Origin: Liolophura sinensis | Taxonomy: Eukaryota > Mollusca > Polyplacophora > Chitonida > Chitonidae | NCBI RefSeq assembly: GCF_032854445.1 | Contig: NC_088301.1 | Location: 31,401,830-31,465,829 of the forward strand | Direction of reading: 5' to 3' | DNA length: 64,000 bases | Shown here: positions 34,500 to 46,771 of the stretch, in pieces | Layout of the letters: each line of letters starts with the position of its first letter | Numbering within the stretch: position 1 is the first letter of the stretch | Notes under the pieces: generated by a model | Seen by the model: the letters and a program-made list of their open reading frames with translations, nothing else | Told to the model about the DNA's origin: nothing | Database searches by the model: none | Made by a program: the position numbers and the translations under genes

Positions 34500-35432
34500 A
34501 TATAACGTATCTGTGTGTTTATTTGATGGGTGTGTATCTTTTGTGGACAAACTTAAAGTATATGTATGGACGTAAGGTCTGGCTGATAACTTCGTAAGTT
34601 CTTCATTTAATAACACTGTGCCAGAAGTGACAGAGACTGATGATATTATTCAGCTGTCCAGTTCAGTGGTTAAACGAAGCCATCTGATCATGCTGTAATT
34701 TTAACGGCTTTAAATGGTAAAAATTCAGCTCGATGATTGATTTACTCAAAAACTGAGCTTAACATGAGTTCACAATTGAGAGCTGTTTATATTTGGTGTT
34801 ATAAGATCGTAAGCGTGGGTATGAAAAGAAAATACGGATTGTTGGACAAAGGTTATGTGACTAACACCCAGAGGATTTCACATTAGGTTTGCTTCATGTT
34901 TCTCTTATGACTACGTTTATGGCTGTAGTGGGATGAAACCTAGCGGCAAGAACAAAATGTACAAGGATGAGCACTTGTTTTAGATTGACAGTCTACATGC
35001 AAGTCAATTACATTAGCGAAATTGCCTCGGTTTCGACGTCCATCGTGTGCAAAGTGGATCCTACGCAAACCTGATATCTGAAGCTCTGCCAGGAAGAGTA
35101 AATTATCTGGGCGTAGTTATTACTTCAGATTGTCTACATCCTCTTGTCATTCTTTCACCAATTCCACCAATGTCCGATAATACGTCTAAATTTGGATATT
35201 TAAGCCCTTTGAGGTCGCTTGCCTTGTGTCCATACAACCAGAAAACATCATTGTAGAACAAATTCTCATTGGTACGGTACTCTGATGTCAGACCTAATGC
35301 TTCCGTACGTTCAGGTTCGGGATGTCAGACATATTAATTTCATACTGCTTCGCCAATATTAGCTGCATGTCGAGAAATGACAGGATAGCATTCTGACTAA
35401 AAATTAACACATTTGTTAACATGGGTCATTTT
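34500..35432. other. No gene seen
   Basis: Unique DNA. The plus frame at 35047-35256 is unrecognised. Confidence 0.35.
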
Positions 35433-35433
35433 A

Positions 35434-35689
35434 TTGATTTATTTGATTGGTGTTTTACGCCGTACTCAAGAGTATTTCACTTATACGACGGCGCCTAATA
35501 TTATGGTGGGAGGAAACCGGACAAAACCCGGGGGAAACCCACGACCATCCGCAAGTTGCAGACAGACCTTCCCACGTACGGCCTGAGGAGAAGCCAGCAT
35601 GAGCTGGACTTGAATTCACATCGACAGCATTGGTGAGAGGCTCCTGGGTCATTACGCTGCGCTAGCGCGCTAACCAACTGATCCGGTAT
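35434..35689 (-). repeat. Full-length V-SINE-like element
   Basis: In minus orientation the element runs from a tRNA-like head (TTAGCGCGCTAGCGCAGC, B box GAATTCAAGTCC) through a V-like central segment (CGTGGGTTTCCCCCGGGTT) to a tail ending in repeated ATAAAT-type sequence. Short direct repeats TCATTTTA flank it at 35426 and 35690, consistent with a target-site duplication. Confidence 0.9.
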
Positions 35690-35894
35690 TCATTTTAATT
35701 TACATTTGTAAATAAAAGAAAATACAGAAAAGATTTGTAAATCCTTCCTGTACACCAGCTGTACAAGCCATAATGTTGAGACTGTGAAATAAATAGTGAG
35801 GAATAAAGGTGGCCCGTTATAGATTCGTGAATATAACAACAACATGGACTTGTTAGAGGTATGGCGGGGTGATGGTCATTGGTCGATGAAGAAC

Positions 35895-36012
35895 CAAAGT
35901 AAGTAAAACGTCTGTCCGAAAACATATTATTGTCATAATCACGGTGCCTCATGCTGTCCGTGTCCATGAGGCCATCTTGAAACAGTTGTATCCTTGGTAC
36001 CCTGTGGCTCAA
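35895..36012 (-). pseudogene. Second LDLR-B-like segment
   Basis: The minus strand encodes VPRIQLFQDGLMDTDSMRH, then RDYDNNMFSDRR. A potential acceptor, CCACAG|GGTACC, precedes it. It shares the 17-base string TGATTATGACAATAATA and the surrounding D-S...DYDNN pattern with the segment at 34.3 kb on the same strand. N-x-x-x-S-D after the DYD resembles the YWSD/YWTD position. Only short, so treat as tentative. Confidence 0.25.
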
Positions 36013-36508
36013 AGTTCATCCCCCACGCAACGGGCAATTAATGATTCGAACATTTCATTACAGGCCTGCCGTGTAGCCGTAATAACTTATAGATAGGAAT
36101 TATAGACTTTGCATTATGAATATTTGCCGATATCTCCTGTTATGCAATGTAATCTAACTCACATTACACGTACAGAGACTTAATACTCCTGGTTTAACCA
36201 GTCAAATAACGACTGTTTCATGCTAATTTAGTTCTGACTTATTCATTCCATGTTATATTTAACTTTTTTTTCATCAGTGTAAAATCAGCGAAAAATCTGT
36301 TTTCCTCACAAAAATCACTTCATCAAAACATGAGATTGTCTGAAAACATAAACTATTAGAAAAATAACGTGCAACTGTGGAACGGATACACAGTTTCCTG
36401 GTTTTGTCTAATTCTGGATCCTTAATTTTTATTTTATTTCATTGTTTGATTTTTCTTGTATACTATGGTATCACAAATGCCTTTATATTAACATGTTATA
36501 TCCTACAA
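36013..36508. other. No gene seen
   Basis: AT-rich unique DNA between SINEs. Confidence 0.35.
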
Positions 36509-36874
36509 AGGTCCGGCCGTAAGTGGGATGGTCCGGCAACAACTTGCGGATGGTCGTATTTATTTATTTATTTGATTTGTGTTTTACCGGGGGAAATCCA
36601 CGACCATCCGCAGCCTGCTGGCAGACCTTCCCACTTACGGCCGAAAAGAAAGCCAGCATGAGCTGGACTTGAACTCACAGCGACCGCATTGGTGAGAGGC
36701 TCCTGGGTCATTACGCTTCGCTAGCGCGCTAACCAACTGAGCCATGGAGGCCCTTACGGATGGTCGTAGATTTCCTGCGGGTTCTGCCCAGTTTCCTCCC
36801 ACCATAATGCTGACCACCGATGTATAGGTGAAATATTCTTGAGTATTGCATAAAATACCAATCAAATAAATAAA
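36509..36874 (+). repeat. 5'-truncated V-SINE-like element carrying a nested SINE
   Basis: The host element starts at TCCGGCCGTAAGTGGGA, is interrupted at 36558, and resumes at 36769 with GATTTCCTGCGGGTTCTGCC through CATAATGCTGACCACCG to an AATAAATAAATA end. Removing the insert joins the two halves in register with the family consensus. Confidence 0.9.
36559..36752 (-). repeat. Nested V-SINE-like insertion with internal deletion
   Basis: A minus-strand copy has its tail at 36559 and its head (GCCATGGAGGCC side) at about 36752. The 16-base sequence CTTGCGGATGGTCGTA (36543-36558) recurs as CTTACGGATGGTCGTA (36753-36768), a target-site duplication with one change. The copy lacks roughly 70 bp of the tail-proximal part between GTGTTTTACC and GGGGGAAATCC. 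Confidence 0.92.
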
Positions 36875-39170
36875 TATTTCCTTAGAACGTGAATGACAAA
36901 CTTTAACCCGAATTTCACAAGGTCGTTAACGGTTTTATATCTCCCAATGACACAAATGTTTTCAAATGAATAAATCCATGTTTTGACTTCTACAGACACT
37001 GAAACCGTATTACACACGCTTTGAAAGAATAAAAATAACGCTGTTTTTTTAAAAAAACACACCACATTTAAAAGGTCTTTGATAAGCTTTTGTGTAAAAA
37101 AGTAGAATTGCTCAACCGGAATCCGTCCTACAGTTGACCAATATTTGATTACGTTAAATAAATCATAATTGCAGAGCCCATCAAGTGAGGCAGTGAATCT
37201 GGTTATTGGGCAATCTTGTCAAAAGCAATTGGTGGCTACAAGCCTGTAGGTGACTAGCAGCAGTGTTACAGGCTTTCCTAAATGAGATCACTCACGTCTG
37301 ACTCCAATGTAATCATAGAAACTCGATCATTTATAACGTGAAGTGCAGGTATCTGTTTTAGAAAATAACATGTGCATTCTCATGATGAAATGAGCACATA
37401 AAACTGACTGATGGTAAATGTCCAAAGTGTCTATGTGGTTTAATCGCATGCAATACCTCCGCCCTCGTCTTCCCGTGATATAAAACTTAAACTGTATTCA
37501 ATACTTGAAATGAAGTAGAATCTAGTGTTGTATGGAGTTTTTCCGCCAGGTGAATGTCCTACTGTGTCTATGTTGTGTAATCCGCCATCTCTTCCCCGTT
37601 ACGTAAAACGTGAACTGTTTTAATACCTGGGACGAAGTAGAATTTAGTATGAAAACTTTAAATTTAATCTTCCGACAATCGTATACTACTTCAAAACCAT
37701 AAAGTATCAAAGCATGATCCATTTCCGAAACAACCAAAAATTCCCAAGCAAATATCTAAGAAATATATATATATAGCAAACAATACTAATCTTATCTTTT
37801 GTGAATTACATGCAACATTTACCTCCGTCTTATCCCGTTTGGTGTAAATGCTTTTCAATCATTTGACATGTATTTGTCACCTAAAGTTATCTCTTTAGGT
37901 TAGCATTAACTATAAGATAAAAAATACATCACCCTGACCCTAAAATCAAATTAAATTATGTATATATGTTTGCTTGCGTTTTTACATATAATTTGTTATT
38001 TCTCAGTCGTATGATCGTCGTCATATGATTGTACGCCTTTAAATCTCAAGCACTCACTCACTCACTCATGCATATGGTCATTAGGTGTGTGTGCATAGTG
38101 TGTCTACTCAGCTGGCGAGTCCATGATGTCAAAGTGCAGACGCCACATAAATATAAGGCCGAAGACACCAGACGTGACACCCCGCCAAGTCACATTATAC
38201 TGACGTAGGACCGGCAAGTCATATTTCCTTGCATTACCTGTCAGTTCTGATCGCTAAGCGAAGTAACAATAAGTATCATTTTTAATGTCTTTGGTATGAC
38301 TCGACCCGGGTTTGATATCAGACCTCGAGAAAACTTCGTCTGAGACTACATTTACTTACTTCTGTACAGTTTACATTGTTTTGCATGCAATTAATTATAA
38401 ACGCATTATAAACAAAGTTCTGTTGACTTCACTGTGACACCTGGTTTGGTATTTATCAAGTAATTGCAATTAAGAAATGTTTTCACAAATGAATTTTATT
38501 GTGCAAACAACCTTCCAACTGCTATTACATACACAGCTGCTCTGTAGCCACTTTCACAATACTATATGGGCATTACGTAAGCCCATAACTGCCACAGCGA
38601 CCAGTACGGCTACAGAAGCCATCTTTGTGAAATTTCATTTTGTTTTTTCACTTATATGGTTGTTCTGAATGTTTGAACGAAAAAGACGAATTGTTTCGAA
38701 CTTACTTGCAACCTTTGACATGGGACAGATAAAGCAAATGCCCGGGTACGAACATAAACGCGCCATGACATGTACGGCGAGCCAATCTTCTAAATCAGAA
38801 AACCGGTTTACGGGCTGTCATATAATGCACCCACTTGAATAATAAGCTTGACTACAACGGTTGAGGTTTACGGGGTGAAAGCTGACAGTGTGAAGCATCA
38901 GCCAGCTTCAAGCTCCATGAACAGAGCAATCTGTCAAATGAGATTAGAAGATGCCAGTTACCATTCACATCAAATAACAGCCCTAACGCAATGCTCACCA
39001 AGAGCGTTGGTCAATTACGCTCTACATGTCATTCCTGTCCGCTAATTGACAGATGAAATGTGGCCTGAAGCTCATTCCCCGTGGATGCCAGTCATGTTTT
39101 TACAGGTAAAGGAATCGTTCAAAACAAACAATAATTAATTTTCATTAGTCTATCTTTAACTATTTAACTA
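36875..39170. other. Mostly unique; one SINE tail scrap
   Basis: At 38019-38071 TTTAAATCTCAAGCACTCAC and further CTCACTCACTC match the tail of the tRNA-Pro-type SINE. No exon is recognised. The ATG frame at 38477-38668 has no domain. Confidence 0.4.
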
Positions 39171-39177
39171 TTTTTTG

Positions 39178-40390
39178 GCATGCTGTGATGGTGATTTCTT
39201 GGTGACAGGTAATGATGGTGATCTTTTGGGGGCATGTTATGACGTTGATTTGTTGGTGGCATGTTATGATGGTGATATCTTGGTGGCATGTCATGATGGT
39301 GATCTCTTGGCATGTTATGATGGTGATCTCTTGATGGCATGTTGTGATATGATCTCTTGGTGGCATGTCGTGATGGTGATCTCTTGTTGGCATGTTGTGA
39401 TGGTGATCTTTTGGTGACATGTTGTGATGGTGATCTCTTGGCATGTTGTGATGTGATCTTTTGGTGGCATGTTATGATGGTGATCTCTTGGTGGCATGTC
39501 ATGATGGTGATCTCTTGGTGGCATGTTATGATGATGACCTCTTTGTGGTATGTTGTGATGTGATCTCTTGTTGGCATGTTGTGATGGTGATTTCTTCGTG
39601 GGATGTTGTGATGGTGATCCGTTGGTGGTATGTTATGATGATGATCTCTTGGCATGTTATGATGGTGATCCGTTGGTGGTATGTTATGATGGTGATCTCT
39701 TGGCATGTTATGACGGTGATATCTTGGTGGCATGTTGTGATGGTGATCTTTTGGTGACATGTTGTGATGGTGATCTCTTGGTATGTTGTGATGTGATTTC
39801 TTGGTGGCATGTTGTGATGGTGATCTGTTGGTGGTATGTTATGATGGTGATCTCTTGGCATGTTATGATGGTGATCTTTTGGTGGCATGTCGTGATGGTG
39901 ATCTCTTGGCATGTTGTGATGTGATCCGTTGGTGGCATGTTGTGATGGTGATGTTTTGGTGGCATGTTGTGATGTGATCTCTTGGTGGCGTGTTATGATG
40001 GTGATCTCTTGGTGGCATGTCATGATGGTGATCTCTTGGTGGCATGTTATGATGATGACCTCTTTGTGGTATGTTGTGATGTGATCTCTTGTTGGCATGT
40101 TGTGATGGTGATTTCTTCGTGGGATGTTGTGATGGTGATCCGTTGGTGGTATGTTATGATGGTGATCTCTTGGCATGTTATGATGGTGATCTGTTGGTGG
40201 CATGTTGTGATGGTGATCTGTTTGTGGTATGTTATGATGGTGATCTCTTGGCATGTTATGATGGTGATCTCTTGGTGGCATGTGTGATGGTGATCCCTTG
40301 TTGGCATGTCATGACGGTGATATCTTGGTGGCATGTTATGATGTGATCTCTTGGTGGCATGTTGTGACGGTGATATCTTCGTGACATTTT
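39178..40390. repeat. Large 24/26/27-bp minisatellite with higher-order structure
   Basis: About 45 units of GGTGATCTCTTGGTGGCATG-TTATGAT (27 bp), mixed with 24-bp units lacking GTG before GCATG and 26-bp units reading TGATGTGATCTC. A block near 39475-39690 reappears almost unchanged at 39996-40211, a 521-bp shift, including the distinctive GATGACCTCTTTGTGGTATG unit. The 27-bp units read on the minus strand as MPPRDHHHN-type His-rich repeats. The 26-bp units shift frame, so frames of up to 251 codons are patchworks rather than a gene. Confidence 0.95.
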
Positions 40391-40411
40391 GTGATATACA
40401 TACATGTGATA

Positions 40412-40450
40412 TATATATTAACGCCATACTCGAGAATTTTTAACTGATAC
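40412..40450 (-). repeat. V-SINE-like tail scrap
   Basis: ATTAACGCCATACTCGAGAA followed by a diverged continuation matches the reverse-complement tail. Confidence 0.45.
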
Positions 40451-40867
40451 ATTTCTGGTATTTTGTAATAGTACTTGGTTGGCGGAATCTAGTGCTCATG
40501 TCTTGTTTGCGGCATTTTGTGATGTAATGATGTGGCGGCAGAAGAAAACCACACCTTGTTGGTGTGGTTGCTCTGAATGAATTAACCCCATACAAGAGAA
40601 ACAAATGTGATAAAACCTCAATTCTTCTCAGCATTAGTTTGTGTATGAAATTTCCAATCATTCTACTCATTCACATAAACACTTCGGTTTCACTGAGGCC
40701 AGTTCTTCAAAATTGTATTAAAACTTCAGTAAGGCTTAAATCTCCATATCGATCGTGGCCGAATAAAAACCCAATGGGACGATACTCCAGACTAAAGTTA
40801 ATACCAGGCTTAACTACTAATACACTGTCGAACAACTGGGCCCAAGTCACTAGCTTCCCGGTCCTCG

Positions 40868-41060
40868 CTGTGTAAGACTACAGCATAGGGAGTAAAACCA
40901 GAGCATAAAATAATGGCCTCTCGTAATTTGCCACGTAATTAGTGTTCACGCAAATGCTGAAATTTTAGGAACTTGGACAACCAATTGCAAAATGGTTTAA
41001 GCAGTGTTACATGAGAAATAAAACTATTGCAGTAGTGACGTCAATGATGGTGACTTAGCC
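40868..41060 (+). repeat. Diverged family B repeat
   Basis: Starts CAGCATAGGGAGTAAAACCA and keeps the order AATGGCCTCTCGTAATTTG, GGTTTAAGCAG and TTGCAGTAGTGACGTCA, with deletions relative to the 30.9 kb copy. Confidence 0.6.
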
Positions 41061-41527
41061 GCGGCATGTTTGCATTAGGTTTATTAAGCACATTGCGAGC
41101 CGCGGTGCCAAGCACCTGAGAAGCACATTGTATCATGTGACCGGTCAAAAATATTAGGCAACTATTTTCTTACCATATAATGAACGCCTGAATAATTTAT
41201 TTAGCGCAGGCAAACGATGGAATGACGCAGTCATCTAACATAACTATCTTTTCTGAACTGCCACAAAGCAGTACCGATTTATCCTGGTGTTACCTATATA
41301 GGCCTACTTACACTACATACGTCGTTAGGTCGACTAGATCTGTCACACACCCGGAATAACTGGGGAAAATCCGAAACTCTTGCAGATTACATGCTAACCA
41401 CATCATAGTTGCCAGCAAATGAGTGTAAAATAACCTGATAATATCCACCAAATCTGCCCTTAATCATAAATTAAGTCAATTAAAAGATACCCTCAGGGGA
41501 ATGACGCTGTCCAGATTGACCAAAGCG
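41061..41527. other. No gene seen
   Basis: Unique DNA. Confidence 0.35.
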
Positions 41528-41773
41528 TTATGTTTTCCACCCGGCCCGATAGATGAAAATCCATTTTCGTGATGCATCGTCTTCCTGTGTTAGGCTATGA
41601 AACGAGGACAATAAATATGTCAACGACGCTTCGCCATAAAGAAGGCTTCCGTACAGGATTAATCCATTCGTTGATACAAACTGAAAAGCCGCAGAGGCTG
41701 GTATAAAGGGAAATGATTCGATACGAGCTGGACATTGTCTCTGACCGATGTCCACAAATAGGATTTGTGCCAT
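41528..41773 (-). CDS. Unrecognised 81-codon ORF
   Basis: A true ATG at 41773 begins MAQILFVDIGQRQCPARIES, and the frame closes with TAA. Codon use is varied and the peptide is evenly composed, with a hydrophobic centre (residues 30-55). No domain or clean splice site is recognised, and another open frame overlaps on the same strand (41595-41855). It may be chance. Confidence 0.2.
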   Translation of the reverse strand: MAQILFVDIGQRQCPARIESFPFIPASAAFQFVSTNGLILYGSLLYGEASLTYLLSSFHSLTQEDDASRKWIFIYRAGWKT

Positions 41774-41855
41774 TTATCTGCGGATGTTTGCAAGTGAACA
41801 GAACTCGTCTACGGCTATTTTCAGTCGCTTGTTTATCAGATTTGTTCTGAATCAA

Positions 41856-43859
41856 TTGATTATTTGTAATGTCACCAAATGGATAGATGGTTATAAAAGG
41901 CTGATCAGACCATATGCAGAAAAGACATAAATATTACCCATTAGTAAGTTCGCTACACTGGTTTGCTTATTCATTTCCTCTGTGGTTTAAATCGTCCATA
42001 ATGTTATTTCATGCTTACGATATTGAAAGTTTTAAGCAAATAAAAAACCATCGTACTTTGGCCATCATATGTCCCCGCCAATACAACCACATATGCTATA
42101 ACCGTAAATAGACGATCATATTACACTTAAAGATTTATTTTGTTCCAGCCAATTTTCAATCTTCCCTACTGTATCTAAAGTTGGGATTTTTTGATCACTA
42201 GGGAGTTTCAGTTCATCGGTCAGATCGGGGGTTTTTCCAAGACACTGAATATAACAATCCACATTTATGAAATCATATCATTTCGCAATCTCCAAGAAAT
42301 GTAGATACCAAGATGGTTAAACCTGATTTACGTCATTATTTTTGTACAATTCCTTAATACTAAATGAGCAGGTAGTGCTGATTTTTGTTCGAAAAGCAGA
42401 AACATATTGTTGGAATATCTCAATTTAAGCAAGATATATTCATTTCACCCAAGCCTTTAACGTGGTCTGAAAAATGTAGACTAACAAATGTACGAGCAGA
42501 GCGACGCCCGTCGCCATGAACAAAGCCAGATAAGTCTACTGAGGTATGTAGAAATAAAGCACTTTGGGAATCAATTAAAACTCTAAGTGGTTGTTGGATG
42601 CCAGTGGCTTTTGATCGCTAACCCGAACTACGATCCTTGTGGCCACAGCTTTTACAATCCACTTACGCGTGTATATCGTTTTTCTCACTATGGTCGATGT
42701 TATAGCTGAGTGACAAACGTCAAATAGAATCCTTTGGGGTACAAACTGCTTTCATACCCGTTTTCCCTTGAAAGAAACAGATAATTGAGTTTTAGCCCGT
42801 AGACATGTGCCAAACAAGAGTTTTGACCTTTTTGCTCCGCGTCCATTAGGCCATGCAAATTCCCGTTTGGTGTGAAATTTTGGAAGTGGAATGACTGGCC
42901 TTACAAAAACTAAGCTCAGGATACTCCTTGTGCTGCTTTCAAAACATTACATTGATTGAAATATTGCTTGAATGATCCCAATGTCTAACATTTTAGGCTT
43001 CTTGAATCGCTGCTTTCCACCGAAAAATTCCTTTACAGATTTGAAATCGAAATTGATCTTTCCACTGGGAGTACCACAAATTGGAAATCAATACACGTAA
43101 GTCATCGGTATTCGGTGAAATGTTTACTTTTGTGGACGCTATGGCTGGCGAGTTTCTGAATGGCCCTAGATCTTAAGTACATGACGATCCTCAAATAAAG
43201 TTTTCTCTGGGTGAAAGGCTTTCATTGAGTTTACCAATAAACGGGTTTTCACTCTTTTTCATGCATTTTTTGTTACCTGTGAAAGGTTTACACCACAAAA
43301 GCGAAATTATTTCTTAAGTTGAGATTTTAGCAGCATATTTTATCACATCTTTTCACACTACTGTAGCCACGTTCGAATTATTGCCATTTCTCAGGGGACA
43401 GTAACAGGTGGATGAGCCAGAAATTACTTCAGCACACTTTCGTAACGTTCATTATGAAAGTAATGCTTATTATAGCTTTCAAATAATGAGCTTTTGCGTA
43501 TCTCGAACTACACCTTAGAGCTAGTATTTCAAATTGAAAATTCGATTTGAAAACAAAAGCACCAGCTGTGGGATGGAAGGTGGACAAATTAAGTCATCCG
43601 GCTTATTACGGAACCTTTATACAGATCAAGCTTAGAAAAGGGGAGTGTGGTTTATTTTATGCTCATTTTGGTTTATGTTCACGGTTCGTCATTACCGACA
43701 ATGTGACATGAAAGTATATCTTTCTGGAAGAACCTGTTCATGCGTTATAACTTAGCGTGATACATTGCAGAAAAACTTTTAGCACTTCGAGTAAACCGTT
43801 GGGGCGATAGCGATGGCACAAAACCCATGAAGGCCTGATATATTTCACACAAACCTATT
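41856..43859. other. No gene recognised
   Basis: Unique, with no long frame, array or SINE. Confidence 0.35.
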
Positions 43860-44140
43860 ACATTGTGATACTCTCTCATAATCCCTGGGAGTTTGATATT
43901 TTGTGGCACTCATTTCATGGCAATGCGATACTTGATGGCACACAATCCCTCACAGTGTGGTAGTCGTTAGACATAAATCACGGCAGCGTGATACTTGATG
44001 AGACTATCTCACTGTGGCACCGAATCCGTGTCAGCGTGATACTTGATGTCATTCAACCCATTCCACTGTGACAGTTGTTGGCACCTAATCAGTGTAAGCG
44101 TACTTGGTGACACACAACTTATGTCACTGTGACATTATGG
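43860..44140. repeat. Degenerate repeat of about 50-60 bp
   Basis: GCGTGATACTTGATG-like motifs at 43924, 43987 and 44035 and a final GCGTACTTGGTGAC alternate with CACTGTGACA and TGGCAC motifs. Unit length is irregular, marking an old array. Confidence 0.6.
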
Positions 44141-46512
44141 TGTCGTACCGTCAGAACCGATAGCCATGAGTGTTTGAACAAATGTCTTCGTATAAAGGGT
44201 AAGTTTCAATGTTCCGGACCCGAAGGAAAAGAACACTTCTTTGAAAACAGTTTCTGTACAAATGACAACATGACATCATTATTTTATGCCACAATGGCAG
44301 ACTAATGGTATAAATGAGTAGGCTCGGCAGACGGACAGCGATATTTGTTTCTTCTGAAATATAGGGGCTTTGCAAGTTAAGTGATCGTTTTACAGGGAAC
44401 ATTTTTGTAGTAGTTAGATAGTTATAGCAGAATTTGGCTCTGTACTTCTCCTTTAATGTATATGAATACCATCGTTCTGTCACTGTCTGCCGTGTTACAT
44501 CTTACATAAATCAACAGAAGATTGATTCTACTGGTACAAATGTTTTATCTCTATTTATTTATAACTATTATTTTGTTTATTTATTTATTTATTTATCTAC
44601 AGACATATTTAGATCGAGGTAATTAAGAATAATGCTCTTGTATCATGGCGGTTAGATTTACTGGTTGATAAAGCTGGCAGAGCCCGCATTAAAGCCACAG
44701 CCTTTCAGCAGATACATAACAAACTTTCTGACAAACCTTCGTTGCTTTATATCACTAAGTCACCGATGACGCTAATTTTAAATAAAACCACTGCCTGTTA
44801 CTGACAATGAATATTGTTTTAATTTTTGGGACATCTTCATATGTGGTGATACATCGGCTTTATTCGTGATTCGTAGGATATCGTGGCTGTTCTGTTGGTT
44901 TTCTGCACCTTCGTAAGGTTATCTTCACAAATCTTTTTCGTGCTTTAATCAATCAAGGAAACAGTGCTTTAATATGATAATTCTTACAAATGAACACGTC
45001 ATGTTTAACTCGAGATTATTCGTCTTTGCATGTCATGACATATCGTACCGATGTCTTGGTTGCTTGTAACAGTTTCGTGTCTACAAGTATATACGTAGCA
45101 ACATCGCGCCATTATCGTGATATATTGTACTGGTGCGTATCTTGGAATCGTAGATATCCCAGCAAAATCGCGTTGTGCTCGCTAGTCGGACGGGCTGCGA
45201 CTGACTTAATGAAGGCACCAAAATGACGATGAAGGGACATTCTTCCCTCACAAGAGCGATCAAGCTTTAATGACATTGTTCTTAGTTTTTAAATGTCAAA
45301 CTCAACGCTTTAAATTGTTGTCAGCAGGCTTCTCGTGCATTTTAAGAAGCGCTGTGGAAGTTTCCTCTGTGAAAATAGTTCATTAAGTAATTTTATATAA
45401 ATCTTTACTCATGTCTATCGTAGAGTTGTACAGAAAATGTCCATCGCTTATCTCTCTGTTTGTAGATTGCCTTTACGTCTTTCGACGTTCTAAATTCCAA
45501 CAGGAGCAAGCAATGGCGTTTCGAGCAAAGTATAGACTGTTCACATGTGATCAATTTGTTTCTGGCTAAGTGTAAACTACAAATTGATTACTAATATACA
45601 ATAAATAGAAAACTGTGTCGTCATCATCACCATTTGTAATTACGCTGATTTAAGTAATTAACAGTTTTGGCTCAAAATTTATTGTTGTTCCAGTTAGACA
45701 GCACTACAAATACCATTTGCTTGCCAGACGGAGAAACCTTCGAGATGTCATGGAAATAATAGCATCTAACCCAGCATTCAAAATGTAGCACAGAACAAAA
45801 TGTCTATCCCGAGAGAAACAGTTATGGTATATAAAGTCAAGTGTCAACGATCCTTATCTTTGATGTAAGAACATCGATATCTGCTTCGGTGAGCAGTTCC
45901 ATGAGAAAGACAAAGTTATTATTCAGCGTTGGACGTTTTGGTGAGCTCTAGGCCAAATGTTTCCGTCAAATGCTCGTTCTATATCGCCTCTATTACAGCA
46001 TAACTGTTGTCTCTTCCCCAGCTGTTGGTTCTGTATCCCCAGCACGCTTTAATGAAATCAGCACGAAGTGACCGATCAAAGGCACTTTAGTACCGATAAA
46101 TGGGTGATTCTACAGACGTTAAGCCAGGCCACATGAATAATGGATGTATAAAATAGTCTACATCCTGACAATTTTAGTTTTATTTGCTCGCCGACAGTCG
46201 CCAGAAGAAACAGCGGATCATGTATCACCATTAACCATGTCAGGAAGCCCAGCATCTTATGTAACTGTAAGGAGTAAAATCTTGTAATGGGTCTCAGACA
46301 AATATATACATATTTTTAATCAACACCTGAATAAGAAGAAACCTATAAATCCATAAATATTGGCGAGTTAGACATCGACAATGCATTCAAGTTTGGCTAC
46401 GAGTAACTGGATGCCGACTATTTCATAGGTGTTTTTCTCCAACCGTACTTTGTTTGGCTGATCCAATGCTGATCCTGTAAGTATCCTCGAGCACACTGTG
46501 AGGACATAGCAT
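44141..46512. other. No gene recognised
   Basis: Unique apart from a TTTA microsatellite at about 44572-44598. Confidence 0.35.
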
Positions 46513-46675
46513 TAAAGGGACCTGTTTCACAAAACTTTATCAGCCGTCTAAGTCCTGTTAGCTGGTTAAAGGTCAGTTAGCCGACTACTGTGAGAAGGCC
46601 ACTACAGAGCATAATTAAAATAATAAAAAATTTACGGCATAGAGAGTGAAACCAGAGCATCAACAACAGTGGAAA
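46513..46675 (+). repeat. MITE-end-like and family B head fragments
   Basis: GGGACCTGTTTCACAAAACT at 46518 resembles the left terminus of the 20.2 kb MITE-like element. At 46629-46675, TTACGGCATAGAGAGTGAAA followed by CCAGAGCATC matches the head of family B. Confidence 0.45.
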
Positions 46676-46685
46676 CTGCCCTTTT

Positions 46686-46771
46686 GTCCAACAAGAATAA
46701 ATAAATCTCACGATATAAAAGCGCGTTTGTCCAACGAGAATAAATAAATCTCGCGATATAAAAGCGCGTTT
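46686..46771. repeat. 43-bp direct duplication
   Basis: Two copies of GTCCAACAAGAATAAATAAA-TCTCACGATATAAAAGCGCGTTT start at 46686 and 46729, differing at two positions. Confidence 0.93.

Noticed and set aside
39164-40281. His-rich minus-strand frames of about 200-250 codons
   Set aside because: They are made of minisatellite units with mixed 24, 26 and 27 bp lengths. Frames of similar quality occur on the plus strand, and no true gene signals flank them.
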